A program made the position numbers and the translations under genes. This document shows, piece by piece, positions 55,520 to 64,000 of a stretch of 64,000 nt of DNA. Source of the stretch: Burkholderia sp. BCC0506 (lineage in GTDB: Bacteria; Pseudomonadota; Gammaproteobacteria; Burkholderiales; Burkholderiaceae); the NCBI RefSeq assembly GCF_902833145.1, contig NZ_CADFEN010000004.1:496001-560000 (forward strand). The letters run 5' to 3'. Position 1 is the first letter of the stretch; each line of letters begins with the position of its first letter. The notes under the pieces were generated by a model. It was not told where the DNA came from. It saw nothing but the letters and a program-made list of their open reading frames with translations, and made no database searches.

Positions 55520-56791
55520 GTGAAGACAGTCAAGGCGTTGCGCTGGTGGATCATCGTGCTCGTGTGTCTCGGCACGATCCTCAACTACCTCGCACGGAAT
55601 TCCCTCGCGGTGCTCGCGCCCGAGCTCAAGCAGGTATTCGCGATCTCGACGCAGCAATACTCGTACATCGTCGGCGCGTTCCAGATCGGCTACACGATCA
55701 TGCAGCCGGTATGCGGGTTCATCGTCGACCTGATCGGGCTGCGGCTCGGGTTCGCGCTGTTCGCGATGCTGTGGTCGGTGGTCGGCGTCGCGCACGGCTT
55801 CGCGTCGGGCTGGCTGTCGCTCGGCATCCTGCGCGGCTTGCTCGGCCTGTTCGAGGCGGCCGCGATTCCGTCGGGGATGAAGGCCGTCGCCGAATGGTTT
55901 CCCGATCGCGAGAAATCCGTCGCGGTCGGCTACTTCAACGCGGGCACGTCGCTCGGCGCCGCGATCGCGCCGCCGCTCGTCGTGTTCATCTCGATGCGAT
56001 TCGGCTGGCAGGCCGCGTTCATGGTCACCGGCGCGCTCGGCTTCGTCTGGGCCGCGCTCTGGTACACGCAGTACCGCTCGCCGGCCGACCATCCGCGCAT
56101 CACGCCGCGGGAGCGCACGCTGATCCGCGAAGGCCAGGCCACGATGCCGCCCGTGTCGAAGCGCCGCATTCGCGACGTCGTCACCGCGCGGCGCTTCTGG
56201 GCGATCGCGCTGCCGCGCTTTTTCGCGGAACCCGCATGGCAGACCTTCAGCTTCTGGATTCCGCTGTACCTCGCGACGGAGCGCCACATGCCGCTCACGC
56301 AGATCGCGGTATTCGCGTGGATGCCGTTTCTCGCGGCCGACCTCGGCGGCATCGCGGGCGGCTACCTGTCGCCGTATCTCGCGAATCGTTTCAAACTGCC
56401 GCTCGTGTGGTCGCGCGTCGCCGGCGTCGCGCTCGGCGCGGTGCTGATGCTCGGCCCCGCGATGATCGGGCTCGTGTCGTCGCCGTACGCCGCGATCGCA
56501 CTGTTCTGCGTCGGCGGCTTCGCGCACCAGATGATCTCCGCGCTCGTCAACACGCTGTCGGCCGACGTGTTCGATCCCGAGGAAGTCGGCACCGCCAGCG
56601 GCTTCGCCGGGATGGCCGCGTGGATCGGCGGCCTCGGCTTCTCGCTGCTGGTCGGCGCGCTTGCCGACAAGATCGGCTATGCGCCGCTGTTCGCGTGCCT
56701 CGGCCTGTTCGACATCGTCGGCGTCACGCTGCTCGCGGTGCTGATCCGCGGCCAGTCGAAGCAGGAACGCCTGCTCGCGCAGCACGCCTGA
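55520..56791 (+). CDS. MFS transporter of the hexuronate/phthalate (ACS) type
   Basis: A 423-residue, twelve-helix major facilitator. It opens LRWWIIVLVCLGTILNYLAR, as in ExuT-like anion:cation symporters, and has GMKAVAEWFPDREKSVAVGY, the loop typical of that group. It starts with GTG at 55520, with AGGAGA six bases upstream. It is the first gene of a three-gene unit with a GH31 glycosidase and a porin. It should import a glycoside or acidic sugar for the cytoplasmic GH31 enzyme. Confidence 0.88.
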   Translation: MKTVKALRWWIIVLVCLGTILNYLARNSLAVLAPELKQVFAISTQQYSYIVGAFQIGYTIMQPVCGFIVDLIGLRLGFALFAMLWSVVGVAHGFASGWLSLGILRGLLGLFEAAAIPSGMKAVAEWFPDREKSVAVGYFNAGTSLGAAIAPPLVVFISMRFGWQAAFMVTGALGFVWAALWYTQYRSPADHPRITPRERTLIREGQATMPPVSKRRIRDVVTARRFWAIALPRFFAEPAWQTFSFWIPLYLATERHMPLTQIAVFAWMPFLAADLGGIAGGYLSPYLANRFKLPLVWSRVAGVALGAVLMLGPAMIGLVSSPYAAIALFCVGGFAHQMISALVNTLSADVFDPEEVGTASGFAGMAAWIGGLGFSLLVGALADKIGYAPLFACLGLFDIVGVTLLAVLIRGQSKQERLLAQHA

Positions 56792-56818
56792 CATCCGTTT
56801 TCACCAGGAATCGCATTC

Positions 56819-59239
56819 ATGACTTCGCTCCTTCATCCGCCCGTGTTCCGCGTCGCCAGCCACCACGCGAACCGCGTGCTGCTCGCGTCCGATACGGGCG
56901 CCACTCTGGAAATCTTCGTGCTCGAGGACGACATCGTGCGGGTGCGCGTGCTGCCCGACGCGACGGCGCGCAACCCGCGCACGTGGACGATCGCGCCCGG
57001 TCTCGACGACGTGCCGCTCGACGGGCGCGACCGCCTCGACCTGAGCGGCTTCGCGCTCCCCCACTACGCATTCGCCGAGGACGACGGCGGCGTGCGCATC
57101 GAAACCGCGCGGATCCGGCTCACGGTGCGCCGGCAAGGCGGCCATTGCACGTGGTCGATGCGCGGCGCGGACGGCACATGGCGCGTCGCGCTCGCCGACC
57201 GCGCGACGCAGGCGTACAACTTCGGCTGGTGGGACGATCGCGCGTATCACTACGTCGCCCGCGAGCGCGGCGACAAGGTGTTCGGCCTCGGCGAACGCGC
57301 AGGCGAACTCGACCGCACGGGCGCGCGCTTCGAGATGCGCAACATCGACGCGATGGGCTACAGCGCGAAGCACACCGACCCGCTGTACAAGCACATCCCG
57401 TTCTACATCACGTGGTCGCCCGATGCGTGCCAGGGGTTCGGGCTGTTCTACGACACGCTGTCGGACTGCTCATTCGACATGGGCCGCGAGCTCGACAACT
57501 ACCACGGGCTCTATCGCTATTTCGTCGCCGAGCACGGCGATCTCGACTACTACTTCATCGCGTCGCCCGATACGCCGCTCGCGGCCGCACGGCGCTTCAC
57601 GTGGCTGACCGGGCGCCCCGCGCGCACGCCGAAATGGGGGCTCGGCTATTCGGGCTCGACGATGAGCTACACCGATGCGCCGGACGCGCAGCGGCAGATG
57701 AACCGGTTCGTCGAGCAGTGCGACGCGCACGACATCCTGTGCGATTCGTTCCATCTGTCGTCGGGCTATACGTCGATCGGCGCGAAGCGCTACGTGTTCA
57801 ACTGGAACCGCGACAAGTTTCCCGATGCGAAGGGCTTCGTGCGGCACTACCGCGCCCACGGCATCCGCCTGTGCGCGAACATCAAGCCGTGCCTGCTGCG
57901 CGACCATCCGGCCTTCGACGAGGCCGCGCGGCGCGGGCTGCTGATCCGTGCCGCGTCGGGCGAGCCCGCATGGGTGCAGTTCTGGGACGAAGTCGGCGCG
58001 TACATCGACTTCACGCAGCCGGACGCGTACCGCTGGTGGCGCGAGCAGGTCACGTCGGCGCTGCTGGAATACGGGATCGAGTCGACCTGGAACGACAACA
58101 ACGAATACGAGATCTGGTCGCCCGACGCGATCGCGCACGGCTTCGGCCAGCCGTTCCCGGCGCGCGAGGCGAAGGTGCTGCAGACGATGCTGATGATGCG
58201 CGCGTCGCGCGACGCGCAGCGCGCGCATGCGCCGGCTCGGCGGCCGTTTCTCGTGTCGCGCTCCGGCGGCGCGGGCATGCAGCGCTACGTGCAGACGTGG
58301 TCGGGCGACAACACCACGTCGTGGGAAACGCTGCGCTACAACCTGAAGATGGGCCTCGGGCTCGCGCTGTCGGGCGTGTCGAACATCGGCCACGACATCG
58401 GCGGCTTCTCCGGCCCCGCGCCGTCGCCCGAATTGCTGCTGCGCTGGGTGCAGTTCGGCATCTTCATGCCGCGCTTCAGCATCCATTCGTGGAACGACGA
58501 CGGCACCGTCAACGAGCCGTGGATGTACCCGGAGATCACCGCGCAGATCGCGTCGCTGATCAAGCAGCGCTATCGGCTGCTGCCGTACCTCTATCACCTG
58601 CTGTGGCTGTCGACGACGCGCTACGAGCCCGTGCTGCGACCGACCCTGGCCGATTTCCCCGGCGATGCGCGCTGCTACGACGCATGCGACGACATGATGC
58701 TCGGCGACGCGCTGCTGGTCGCGCCGGTCGTCGAGCCCGGCCAGACGGCGCGCACGGTGTACCTGCCGTCGGGCGCGCGCTGGACGTGCTGCGCGAGCGC
58801 GCAATCGTTCGACGGCAGCGCGAGCGTGACGCTGCCCGCGCCGCTCGACACGCCGGTGATGCTGCTGCGCGAAGGCCGCGTGCTGCCGCTGAACGTCGCC
58901 GAACAGCATTTCGGTGCGCGCGCCGATACCCGCGGCTTCCTGGTCGCACCGCGCCTCGAGGATGGCGTCGCGTACGGCGAATGCATCGAGGACGACGGCG
59001 AGACGGAAGCATGGCGCGACGGCGAATACGGACTCTGGCGCATCGAGACCGGCCGCGAGGCGTCGGGCGTGCTCGGCGTGTCGATCCGCTGGGACGGCCG
59101 CCCGGCACGCCCGGCCGAGCGCGTCGAGATCCTGCTGCCCGCGTCGCTGCAAGGCGCGATTGCCGTGCGCGGCGCGCGTGTCGAGCAGGACGCGCAGGAC
59201 GGCGCATGGCGCCGCCTCGTCGTCGCGTTCGACCGCTGA
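56819..59239 (+). CDS. Family 31 alpha-glycosidase
   Basis: An 806-residue GH31 enzyme. The nucleophile Asp426 lies in TWNDNNEYEIW, where family members read WNDMNE; the acid/base Asp497 lies in WSGDNTTSW, and SNIGHDIGGFSG follows. The N-terminal beta-sandwich and C-terminal beta domains are present. FHLSSGYTSIGAKRYVF is part of the substrate pocket. No signal peptide, so it should act on imported alpha-glycosides. Alpha-glucosidase, alpha-xylosidase and sulfoquinovosidase are all GH31 options, and I cannot choose. It starts 27 bases after the transporter with AGGA upstream. Confidence 0.9.
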   Translation: MTSLLHPPVFRVASHHANRVLLASDTGATLEIFVLEDDIVRVRVLPDATARNPRTWTIAPGLDDVPLDGRDRLDLSGFALPHYAFAEDDGGVRIETARIRLTVRRQGGHCTWSMRGADGTWRVALADRATQAYNFGWWDDRAYHYVARERGDKVFGLGERAGELDRTGARFEMRNIDAMGYSAKHTDPLYKHIPFYITWSPDACQGFGLFYDTLSDCSFDMGRELDNYHGLYRYFVAEHGDLDYYFIASPDTPLAAARRFTWLTGRPARTPKWGLGYSGSTMSYTDAPDAQRQMNRFVEQCDAHDILCDSFHLSSGYTSIGAKRYVFNWNRDKFPDAKGFVRHYRAHGIRLCANIKPCLLRDHPAFDEAARRGLLIRAASGEPAWVQFWDEVGAYIDFTQPDAYRWWREQVTSALLEYGIESTWNDNNEYEIWSPDAIAHGFGQPFPAREAKVLQTMLMMRASRDAQRAHAPARRPFLVSRSGGAGMQRYVQTWSGDNTTSWETLRYNLKMGLGLALSGVSNIGHDIGGFSGPAPSPELLLRWVQFGIFMPRFSIHSWNDDGTVNEPWMYPEITAQIASLIKQRYRLLPYLYHLLWLSTTRYEPVLRPTLADFPGDARCYDACDDMMLGDALLVAPVVEPGQTARTVYLPSGARWTCCASAQSFDGSASVTLPAPLDTPVMLLREGRVLPLNVAEQHFGARADTRGFLVAPRLEDGVAYGECIEDDGETEAWRDGEYGLWRIETGREASGVLGVSIRWDGRPARPAERVEILLPASLQGAIAVRGARVEQDAQDGAWRRLVVAFDR

Positions 59240-59357
59240 ACCGCTGCGACTGAAGCAGACCGATCAGGCGGGCCGTTCGCGCGGCCCGCCGCCTGCCACA
59301 GAGGAGGCAGCCCACCTCCCGCCCCCTTGAAAAGATGAAGAGACCCGGAGATCGACA

Positions 59358-60545
59358 ATGAAAGCACCCGTCAACCGCTATGCAATCCTGATTTTATCGG
59401 CCGCGTCGTTCGGCACGACCGCAGCGCACGCGCAGAGCAGCGTCACGCTGTACGGCGTCGTCGACGATTCGCTCGCGTACGTGAACAACCAGCAGGGCCA
59501 CTCGAACGTCTACATGCGCGACGGCAACCTGTACGCGTCGAAGTTCGGGTTGCGCGGCGACGAGGATCTCGGCGGCGGCACGCACGCGATCTTCGACCTG
59601 CAGGCCGGCTTCAACCTGAATACGGGCGCGCAGGCCGCCGCCGGCACGCTGTTCAATCGCCAGGCTTTCGTCGGCCTGCGCAACGCCGGCTACGGCACGG
59701 TGACAGCCGGCCGCCAGTACACGCCCTACTTCCTGTTCGTCGGCCCGTACGCGTCGAGCAGCTGGCTGACCGGCGCCACCGGCGCGCATCCGGGCGACAT
59801 CGACGGCCTCGACACGACGATCCGCGTGAACAACTCGGTCACCTACACGTCGCCGACCTACGCGGGGCTGACCGCGAGCGCGATGTACGCATTCGGCGGC
59901 ATTGCCGGCGCGACCGGCAAGGGCAACACGTTCAGCGCCGCGCTGCGCTACGCGAACGGGCCGATCGGGATCGCGGCCGGCTACCTGCGGATCAACAGCT
60001 CGGGCTCGTCCGCGGGCTTCCAGAACCCGGCCATCGCGTCGTCGGGCAGCTTCGCCGTGTCCGTGCTGAACCAGGGCTACCTGAGCGCGAAGGCCGTCGA
60101 GCAGGTCGCGGCGGCCGGCAACTACACGCTCGGCGACCTGACGATGGGGCTCAACTATTCGAACGTGAAGTACCTGCCCGGCAACGGCTCGGCCTTCACC
60201 GACACGGCCGTGTTCAACACCTACGGCGCGCTGGCCGCGTATCGCTTCACGCCGACGTTCTCGGTGGCCGGCGCGTTCGCGTACACGCTTGCGTCGAAGG
60301 CGAACGGCGTCGCGAGCGCGGCCCGCTATCAGCAGTACTCGCTGAAGGAGTCGTACAGCCTGTCGAAGCGCACGACGCTCTACGCGCTGCAGGCGTACAC
60401 GCATTCGAGCGGGCAGACGCTCGGCGCGCAAGGCGCCGGACACATCGTCGACGCGGCGCCGATCGTCGGCGATTCGCAGCAGCTCACGCCGTCGACGACG
60501 CACGGCCAGTTCGTCGGCATGGCCGGGATCGCCGTCACGTTCTGA
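59358..60545 (+). CDS. Gram-negative trimeric porin
   Basis: A 395-residue outer-membrane porin of the Burkholderia Porin_4 type. The signal peptide ends TTAAHA/QS (residue 25). The mature chain starts SSVTLYGVVDDSLAYVNN, then KFGLRGDEDLGGGTHAIFDL and FNRQAFVGLRNAGYGTVTAGR, all family hallmarks. It ends in GIAVTF with the C-terminal Phe needed for assembly. GGAG lies before the ATG. As third gene of the unit it could admit the sugar that the MFS protein and GH31 enzyme handle. Confidence 0.93.
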   Translation: MKAPVNRYAILILSAASFGTTAAHAQSSVTLYGVVDDSLAYVNNQQGHSNVYMRDGNLYASKFGLRGDEDLGGGTHAIFDLQAGFNLNTGAQAAAGTLFNRQAFVGLRNAGYGTVTAGRQYTPYFLFVGPYASSSWLTGATGAHPGDIDGLDTTIRVNNSVTYTSPTYAGLTASAMYAFGGIAGATGKGNTFSAALRYANGPIGIAAGYLRINSSGSSAGFQNPAIASSGSFAVSVLNQGYLSAKAVEQVAAAGNYTLGDLTMGLNYSNVKYLPGNGSAFTDTAVFNTYGALAAYRFTPTFSVAGAFAYTLASKANGVASAARYQQYSLKESYSLSKRTTLYALQAYTHSSGQTLGAQGAGHIVDAAPIVGDSQQLTPSTTHGQFVGMAGIAVTF

Positions 60546-60583
60546 ACCCGCCCGACGGCGCTTTCCGCGCGCCATCTCCGGCC

Positions 60584-60616
60584 CCGGACGATGCGCAGGC
60601 CGTGCGCGCCGTCCGG
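60584..60616 (+). terminator. Hairpin after the porin gene
   Basis: CCGGACG (60584-60590) and CGTCCGG (60610-60616) pair, then two mismatches, then GCGC with GCGC around a seven-base loop. It lies 39 bases after the porin stop. No T-tract follows. Confidence 0.5.
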
Positions 60617-60705
60617 GTACCCGATCCGCGTTCGTCGCTGCGTTTTCCCCGCCTTGCCGGCCCGCCGCGTGCACCGCGCGGGTTTTCCCGATCGCCCCGA
60701 TACCT

Positions 60706-60711
60706 TACAAT
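60706..60711 (+). promoter_or_regulatory. Possible -10 box upstream of the BCCT transporter gene
   Basis: TACAAT in CCTTACAATCCGTC is a good -10 candidate about 140 bases before the transporter start. The corresponding -35 (TTTTCC) is weak. The remaining sequence up to 60846 has no other feature I can name. Confidence 0.35.
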
Positions 60712-60846
60712 CCGTCAGGTTCATTCCTGCTGCATGCCCCCTTCTTGCAGTCCTGACACCGCGGTACACTCGACGCACGCCGTATCAGGGTCCGACGCGC
60801 GACACGCGTGCCGGGCGGCGTCGCGCCTCGTTGCGCCCACAACTGG

Positions 60847-62877
60847 ATGCCCGCCATGCCGGATTCCCGTCCCTCGCCCCGCACGACATTCAAGCCTCAG
60901 GTCGTCCTGCCCGCGCTCGCCGTGATCGGTGCGCTACTCGTCGTGTGCGCGCTGCACCCGAGCGAAGCCGGCGCGCTGTTCTCCGCCGGCCAGCAATGGG
61001 TCGTCGCACGGTTCGACTGGTTCTACGTGCTCGCCGTCACCGGCTTCCTCGTGTTTCTCGTGCTGATTGCCGCGAGCGATTTCGGCAATATCCGGCTCGG
61101 CCCCGACGATGCCGAACCCGAATTCAGCTTCGTGTCGTGGACGGCCATGCTGTTCGCGGCCGGCATGGGCATCGGCCTGATGTACTTCGGCGTCGGCGAG
61201 CCGATGCAGCACTTCCTGAAGCCGCCGACCGTCGCGCCCGGCACGCCCGCCGCCGCACGCGAGGCGATGCTGATGACCTTCTTCCACTGGGGCTTCCACG
61301 CGTGGGCGATCTACGGGTTGATGGGGCTCGTGCTCGCGTACTTCGGCTTTCGCTACAACCTGCCGCTGACGCTGCGCTCGGGGCTGTATCCGGTGCTGCG
61401 CGAGCGCATCAACGGCTGGATCGGCCACGCGGTCGATGCGTTCGCGCTGGTCGGCACGGTCGCGGGCATCGCGACGACGCTCGGCTACGGCGTGATGCAA
61501 CTGAGCGCGGGCCTGCATACGGTCGCCGGGTGGGACACGGGCAGCAACCTGTTCCGCATCGGGCTCGTCGCGCTGGTCGTGCTCCTCGCGGGCGTGTCGG
61601 CCGCCACCGGCCTCGACAAGGGCGTGCGCCGGCTGTCCGAGCTGAACCTGCTGCTCGCGTTCCTGCTGCTCGCCTTCGTGGTCGTCGCGGGGCCGACGGC
61701 TTTCCTGCTGCGCGCGCTGGGCGACAACATCGGCCAGTACCTGTCGAGCCTCGTCGACCTGTCGTTCCGCACCTATGCGTATGCGCCGCCGCGCGAGGAA
61801 GGCTGGTTCGGCGGCTGGACGATCCTCTACTGGGCGTGGTGGGTGTCGTGGTCGCCGTTCGTCGGCATGTTCATCGCGCGCATTTCGCGCGGCCGCACGA
61901 TCCGCCAGTTCGTGATCGGCGTGCTGCTCGTGCCGACCGCGTTCAACCTCGTCTGGATGACCGTGTTCGGCAACAGCGCGATCTGGCTCGATACGCACGG
62001 CGCGGCCGGCGCGCTCGCGCAGACGGCGACCAACGTCGATGCGCTGCTGTTCCGCTTCTTCGATTTCCTGCCGTTGCCGCAACTGCTGTCGATCGCCGCG
62101 ATCGTGCTGATCGCGGTGTTCTTCGTCACGTCCGCCGATTCGGGCGCGTTCGTGATCGACCAGATCGCGACGCGCGGCAACGCGCATTCGCCGGTCTGGC
62201 AGCGGCTGTTCTGGGCCGCGCTGCTCGGCGTGACGGCCGCGGTGCTGCTCGTCGCGGGCGGGCTCGGCGCGCTGCAGGCGATGACGCTGATCGCCGCGCT
62301 GCCGGTCGCCGTCATCATGCTCGCGCTCTGCTACGGGCTGTGGCGCGGGCTCGCCGCCGACCGTGCGCACTATTCGCAGGACGTTGCGCCCGCAACGAGC
62401 TTCTGGACCGGCCAGCACTGGCGCCATCGCCTGACGCACATCCTGCGGCAGACGACCGAGGCCGAGGCGCGCCAGTTCGTCGCGGAAACGGTCGAACCGG
62501 CGCTGCGCAAGGTCGCCGACGAGCTGCGCGCGAGCGGCGTCGATGCGCACGTGCAGCGCGACAGCGACGATGCGGTGCGGCTCACCGTGCCGACCGCCGA
62601 ACACCGCGATTTCGTGTACGGCGTGCGCGTCACCGCGAAATCCGCGGCCGCGTTCCTCGTGCGCGAGGCGGCCGGGCCGGACGAGGCGCGTGCGCACGTC
62701 CATGGCGTCGTCACGTTCTTCGAGGACGGCCGGCTCGGCTACGACATCGAATACCTGCGCGGCGACGAAGTGATCGCCGACGTGCTGCGCCAGTACGAGC
62801 GCTACGTGTCGCTCGCGGCAGACACCCGCACGCACCTGCTGAGCCGGGCGCCGGGGCATGCGACGGAGGCCGAATGA
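60847..62877 (+). CDS. betT: BCCT-family (BetT-like) choline/betaine transporter
   Basis: A 676-residue inner-membrane protein with about twelve helices and a long cytoplasmic C-terminus (from about 520), as in the BetT form of the family. GMGIGLMYFGVGEPMQHFL matches the glycine-rich substrate helix (GIGIGLMFWGVAEP type), and WAWWVSWSPFVGMFIARISR is the BCCT signature with the aromatic box. It takes up choline or betaine, with the C-terminal domain sensing osmotic stress in relatives. Either ATG 60847 or 60856 could be the start; neither has a clear ribosome-binding site. Its stop overlaps the start of a small membrane-protein gene. Confidence 0.9.
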   Translation: MPAMPDSRPSPRTTFKPQVVLPALAVIGALLVVCALHPSEAGALFSAGQQWVVARFDWFYVLAVTGFLVFLVLIAASDFGNIRLGPDDAEPEFSFVSWTAMLFAAGMGIGLMYFGVGEPMQHFLKPPTVAPGTPAAAREAMLMTFFHWGFHAWAIYGLMGLVLAYFGFRYNLPLTLRSGLYPVLRERINGWIGHAVDAFALVGTVAGIATTLGYGVMQLSAGLHTVAGWDTGSNLFRIGLVALVVLLAGVSAATGLDKGVRRLSELNLLLAFLLLAFVVVAGPTAFLLRALGDNIGQYLSSLVDLSFRTYAYAPPREEGWFGGWTILYWAWWVSWSPFVGMFIARISRGRTIRQFVIGVLLVPTAFNLVWMTVFGNSAIWLDTHGAAGALAQTATNVDALLFRFFDFLPLPQLLSIAAIVLIAVFFVTSADSGAFVIDQIATRGNAHSPVWQRLFWAALLGVTAAVLLVAGGLGALQAMTLIAALPVAVIMLALCYGLWRGLAADRAHYSQDVAPATSFWTGQHWRHRLTHILRQTTEAEARQFVAETVEPALRKVADELRASGVDAHVQRDSDDAVRLTVPTAEHRDFVYGVRVTAKSAAAFLVREAAGPDEARAHVHGVVTFFEDGRLGYDIEYLRGDEVIADVLRQYERYVSLAADTRTHLLSRAPGHATEAE

Positions 62878-63185
62878 GCGGGCTGCTGCAAAGCCGCGCC
62901 GCCGACGTCATCGCGCTCGGTACGCTCGCCGTGCTGTACCTCGGCGGCGCCGCCATCGCGCTGTGGCGGATCCGCGCCGCGGCACCGCGCGGCAAGGCCT
63001 ACTGGATCGTCTGCGCGGCGCTGCTTGCCGGCGGCGCCGTCGCGATGGGCGGCAACCTGACGCCGGTGCCGAACAGCGGCGAAATGCCGCCCGGTTTCGC
63101 GCTCGGCGCCGAGGCCGTCCTGCTCGGCCTTGCACTGGCGGCCGGTGGCTGCGCGTGGCTGATGCTGCGCGCGCGCAAACGCTGA
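62874..63185 (+). CDS. Small membrane protein coupled to betT
   Basis: A 103-residue protein with three predicted membrane helices: DVIALGTLAVLYLGGAAIAL, IVCAALLAGGAVAMGG, and ALGAEAVLLGLALAAGG. Loops hold TPVPNSGEMPPG. The ATG lies in ATGA, overlapping the betT stop, so translation is coupled and the product likely works with or near the transporter. No family is known to me. Two basic ends (RIRAAAPRGK and RARKR) suggest cytoplasmic-side anchors. It is followed by a terminator hairpin. Confidence 0.75.
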   Translation: MSGLLQSRAADVIALGTLAVLYLGGAAIALWRIRAAAPRGKAYWIVCAALLAGGAVAMGGNLTPVPNSGEMPPGFALGAEAVLLGLALAAGGCAWLMLRARKR

Positions 63186-63191
63186 CGCACG

Positions 63192-63211
63192 CGGGGCGCG
63201 CGGCCCCGTTT
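63192..63211 (+). terminator. Intrinsic terminator of the betT unit
   Basis: CGGGGC (63192-63197) and GCCCCG (63203-63208) pair around GCGCG, then TTT. It begins seven bases after the stop of the small membrane-protein gene. Short but well placed. Confidence 0.55.
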
Positions 63212-63302
63212 CGTCACGCGGGCACGATGACGTGCATGGCCAACGAGCGGCCACGACTTCGCAGATCCGCTTCCGCGGCTTTCGCGGCTTTCACCCCCTC
63301 CG

Positions 63303-64000
63303 TCATATGGACGGCGCGCGCGCCGTCACGAGCCAGCACGCCGCATCGAAACGCACCTCGGCACCGTGCACGTAGCGCTCGAACGCCGCGCGCATCGTGT
63401 CGATCACGCGCCGCCGCGTCGCTTCGTCCGTCTCCGGCAACGCCAGACCGACCGGGCCCAGCCGGGCAAGGTAGTCGTCCAGCGCGGACGCCGGCAGCAC
63501 GCACGCCCGGTCGACCGGCTCGATCGCAACGTCGGCCCAGCCGCTGTCCGACAGCACCGACGCGACCCGCTGCCGGTCGCCGAACGCGAACTGCCCGGGG
63601 GCGCCGGGCTTCCGCACGGGCAGGTTCGGCAGCAGCGGCGCGGCCGCCCGCTCGGCCGTCGTCATGAACGGGTTGTCGGCTGCGCCGCGCCACGCGACGA
63701 ACCGCATCTGCGCGCCCGGCTCCGCCGCCTGCCGCAGGTTCGCGAACGCCCGCACCGGATCGTCGAAGAACATCACGCCGAGACGCGACACGATCAGGTC
63801 GACGCTCGCCGGCTCGAACGCATGCGTCTGCCCGTCCGCGCAGACGAACCGGGCGTGCAGCCCGCTGCGTTCGACACGCGCCCGGGCGGCGTCGATCATC
63901 CGCGCCGAAATGTCGATACCCGTGCATTGCGCGTTCGCGCCGAGCCGCCGCGCGATCGCGAGCGTGACCGCGCCCGTGCCGCAGCCGACATCGAGCACGC
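63303..64000 (-). CDS. Class I SAM-dependent methyltransferase (5' end cut by window)
   Basis: A partial coding region of about 232 residues that runs off the right edge. The first visible block is VLDVGCGTGAVTLAIARRLG, motif I of SAM-dependent methyltransferases. CTGIDISARMIDAARARVE is motif II and DLIVSRLGVMFFDDP is the motif III/IV region. The C-terminal part resembles UbiE/type-11 methyltransferases. The substrate is unknown. A conserved N-terminal segment before the glycine-rich loop is missing here, so the true start lies beyond 64000. Confidence 0.85.
   Translation of the reverse strand, partial: VLDVGCGTGAVTLAIARRLGANAQCTGIDISARMIDAARARVERSGLHARFVCADGQTHAFEPASVDLIVSRLGVMFFDDPVRAFANLRQAAEPGAQMRFVAWRGAADNPFMTTAERAAAPLLPNLPVRKPGAPGQFAFGDRQRVASVLSDSGWADVAIEPVDRACVLPASALDDYLARLGPVGLALPETDEATRRRVIDTMRAAFERYVHGAEVRFDAACWLVTARAPSI

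Noticed and set aside
60591-62877. Very long frame overlapping betT in another register
   Set aside because: Only its last part (62874-63185) is protein-like; the rest is an Arg/Ala shadow of betT.

Overview
The window looks like a stretch of a Burkholderia genome, most likely the Burkholderia cepacia complex and probably a secondary chromosome. The base composition is very GC-rich with strong GC3 bias. The gene families fit: a GspB/Omp38-type trimeric porin, a PcaQ-controlled protocatechuate dioxygenase, a gsi-type peptide importer and a Wzx/Wzy exopolysaccharide locus. The species call is inference; no rRNA or typing gene is present.

Positions 1-26270 form one exopolysaccharide (EPS) locus. 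It opens with the end of an unidentified gene coupled to a GH2 glycosidase. A VpsR-like sigma-54 activator follows, then a GNAT enzyme coupled to manC (GDP-mannose supply). Next come a secreted beta-helix protein, three glycosyltransferases, an acyltransferase, a Wzy-like polymerase, a Wzc tyrosine autokinase, a Wza export lipoprotein, a small secreted protein, a two-domain alpha/beta hydrolase, a Wzx flippase and a secreted GH3 glycosidase. No initiating sugar-phosphate transferase and no Wzb phosphatase are in the window. From memory, the layout resembles the c-di-GMP-controlled bep locus (BCAM1330-1341) of B. cenocepacia. Two of its promoter regions, 13 kb apart, share a two-block element with identical spacing.

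Positions 26271-39034 hold ordinary core genes: DUF4865 with a divergent LysR regulator, YigZ, PPK2, gamma-glutamyltranspeptidase, a YdjM-like membrane protein, a long Lhr helicase and an APC amino-acid transporter. A HigBA-type toxin-antitoxin pair lies at 39131-39860.

Positions 39989-44158 carry pcaQ and pcaHG (the protocatechuate branch of the beta-ketoadipate pathway). They are separated by an XRE regulator and a papain-like protein. A 56-base operator module is present on both sides of that block.

Positions 44532-55122 hold an AraC regulator facing a broken alpha/beta hydrolase gene, then a compact minus-strand operon: RpiR regulator, isoaspartyl peptidase, four-part ABC peptide importer, S58 aminopeptidase and M55 D-aminopeptidase. 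Its coupled start/stop codons suggest a dedicated system for importing and hydrolysing non-standard peptides.

Positions 55263-60616 hold a sugar-use operon (MFS transporter, GH31 glycosidase, porin) behind a cluster of GTTCGAA boxes. The window ends with a BCCT transporter coupled to a small membrane protein, and the end of a methyltransferase gene cut by the window edge.
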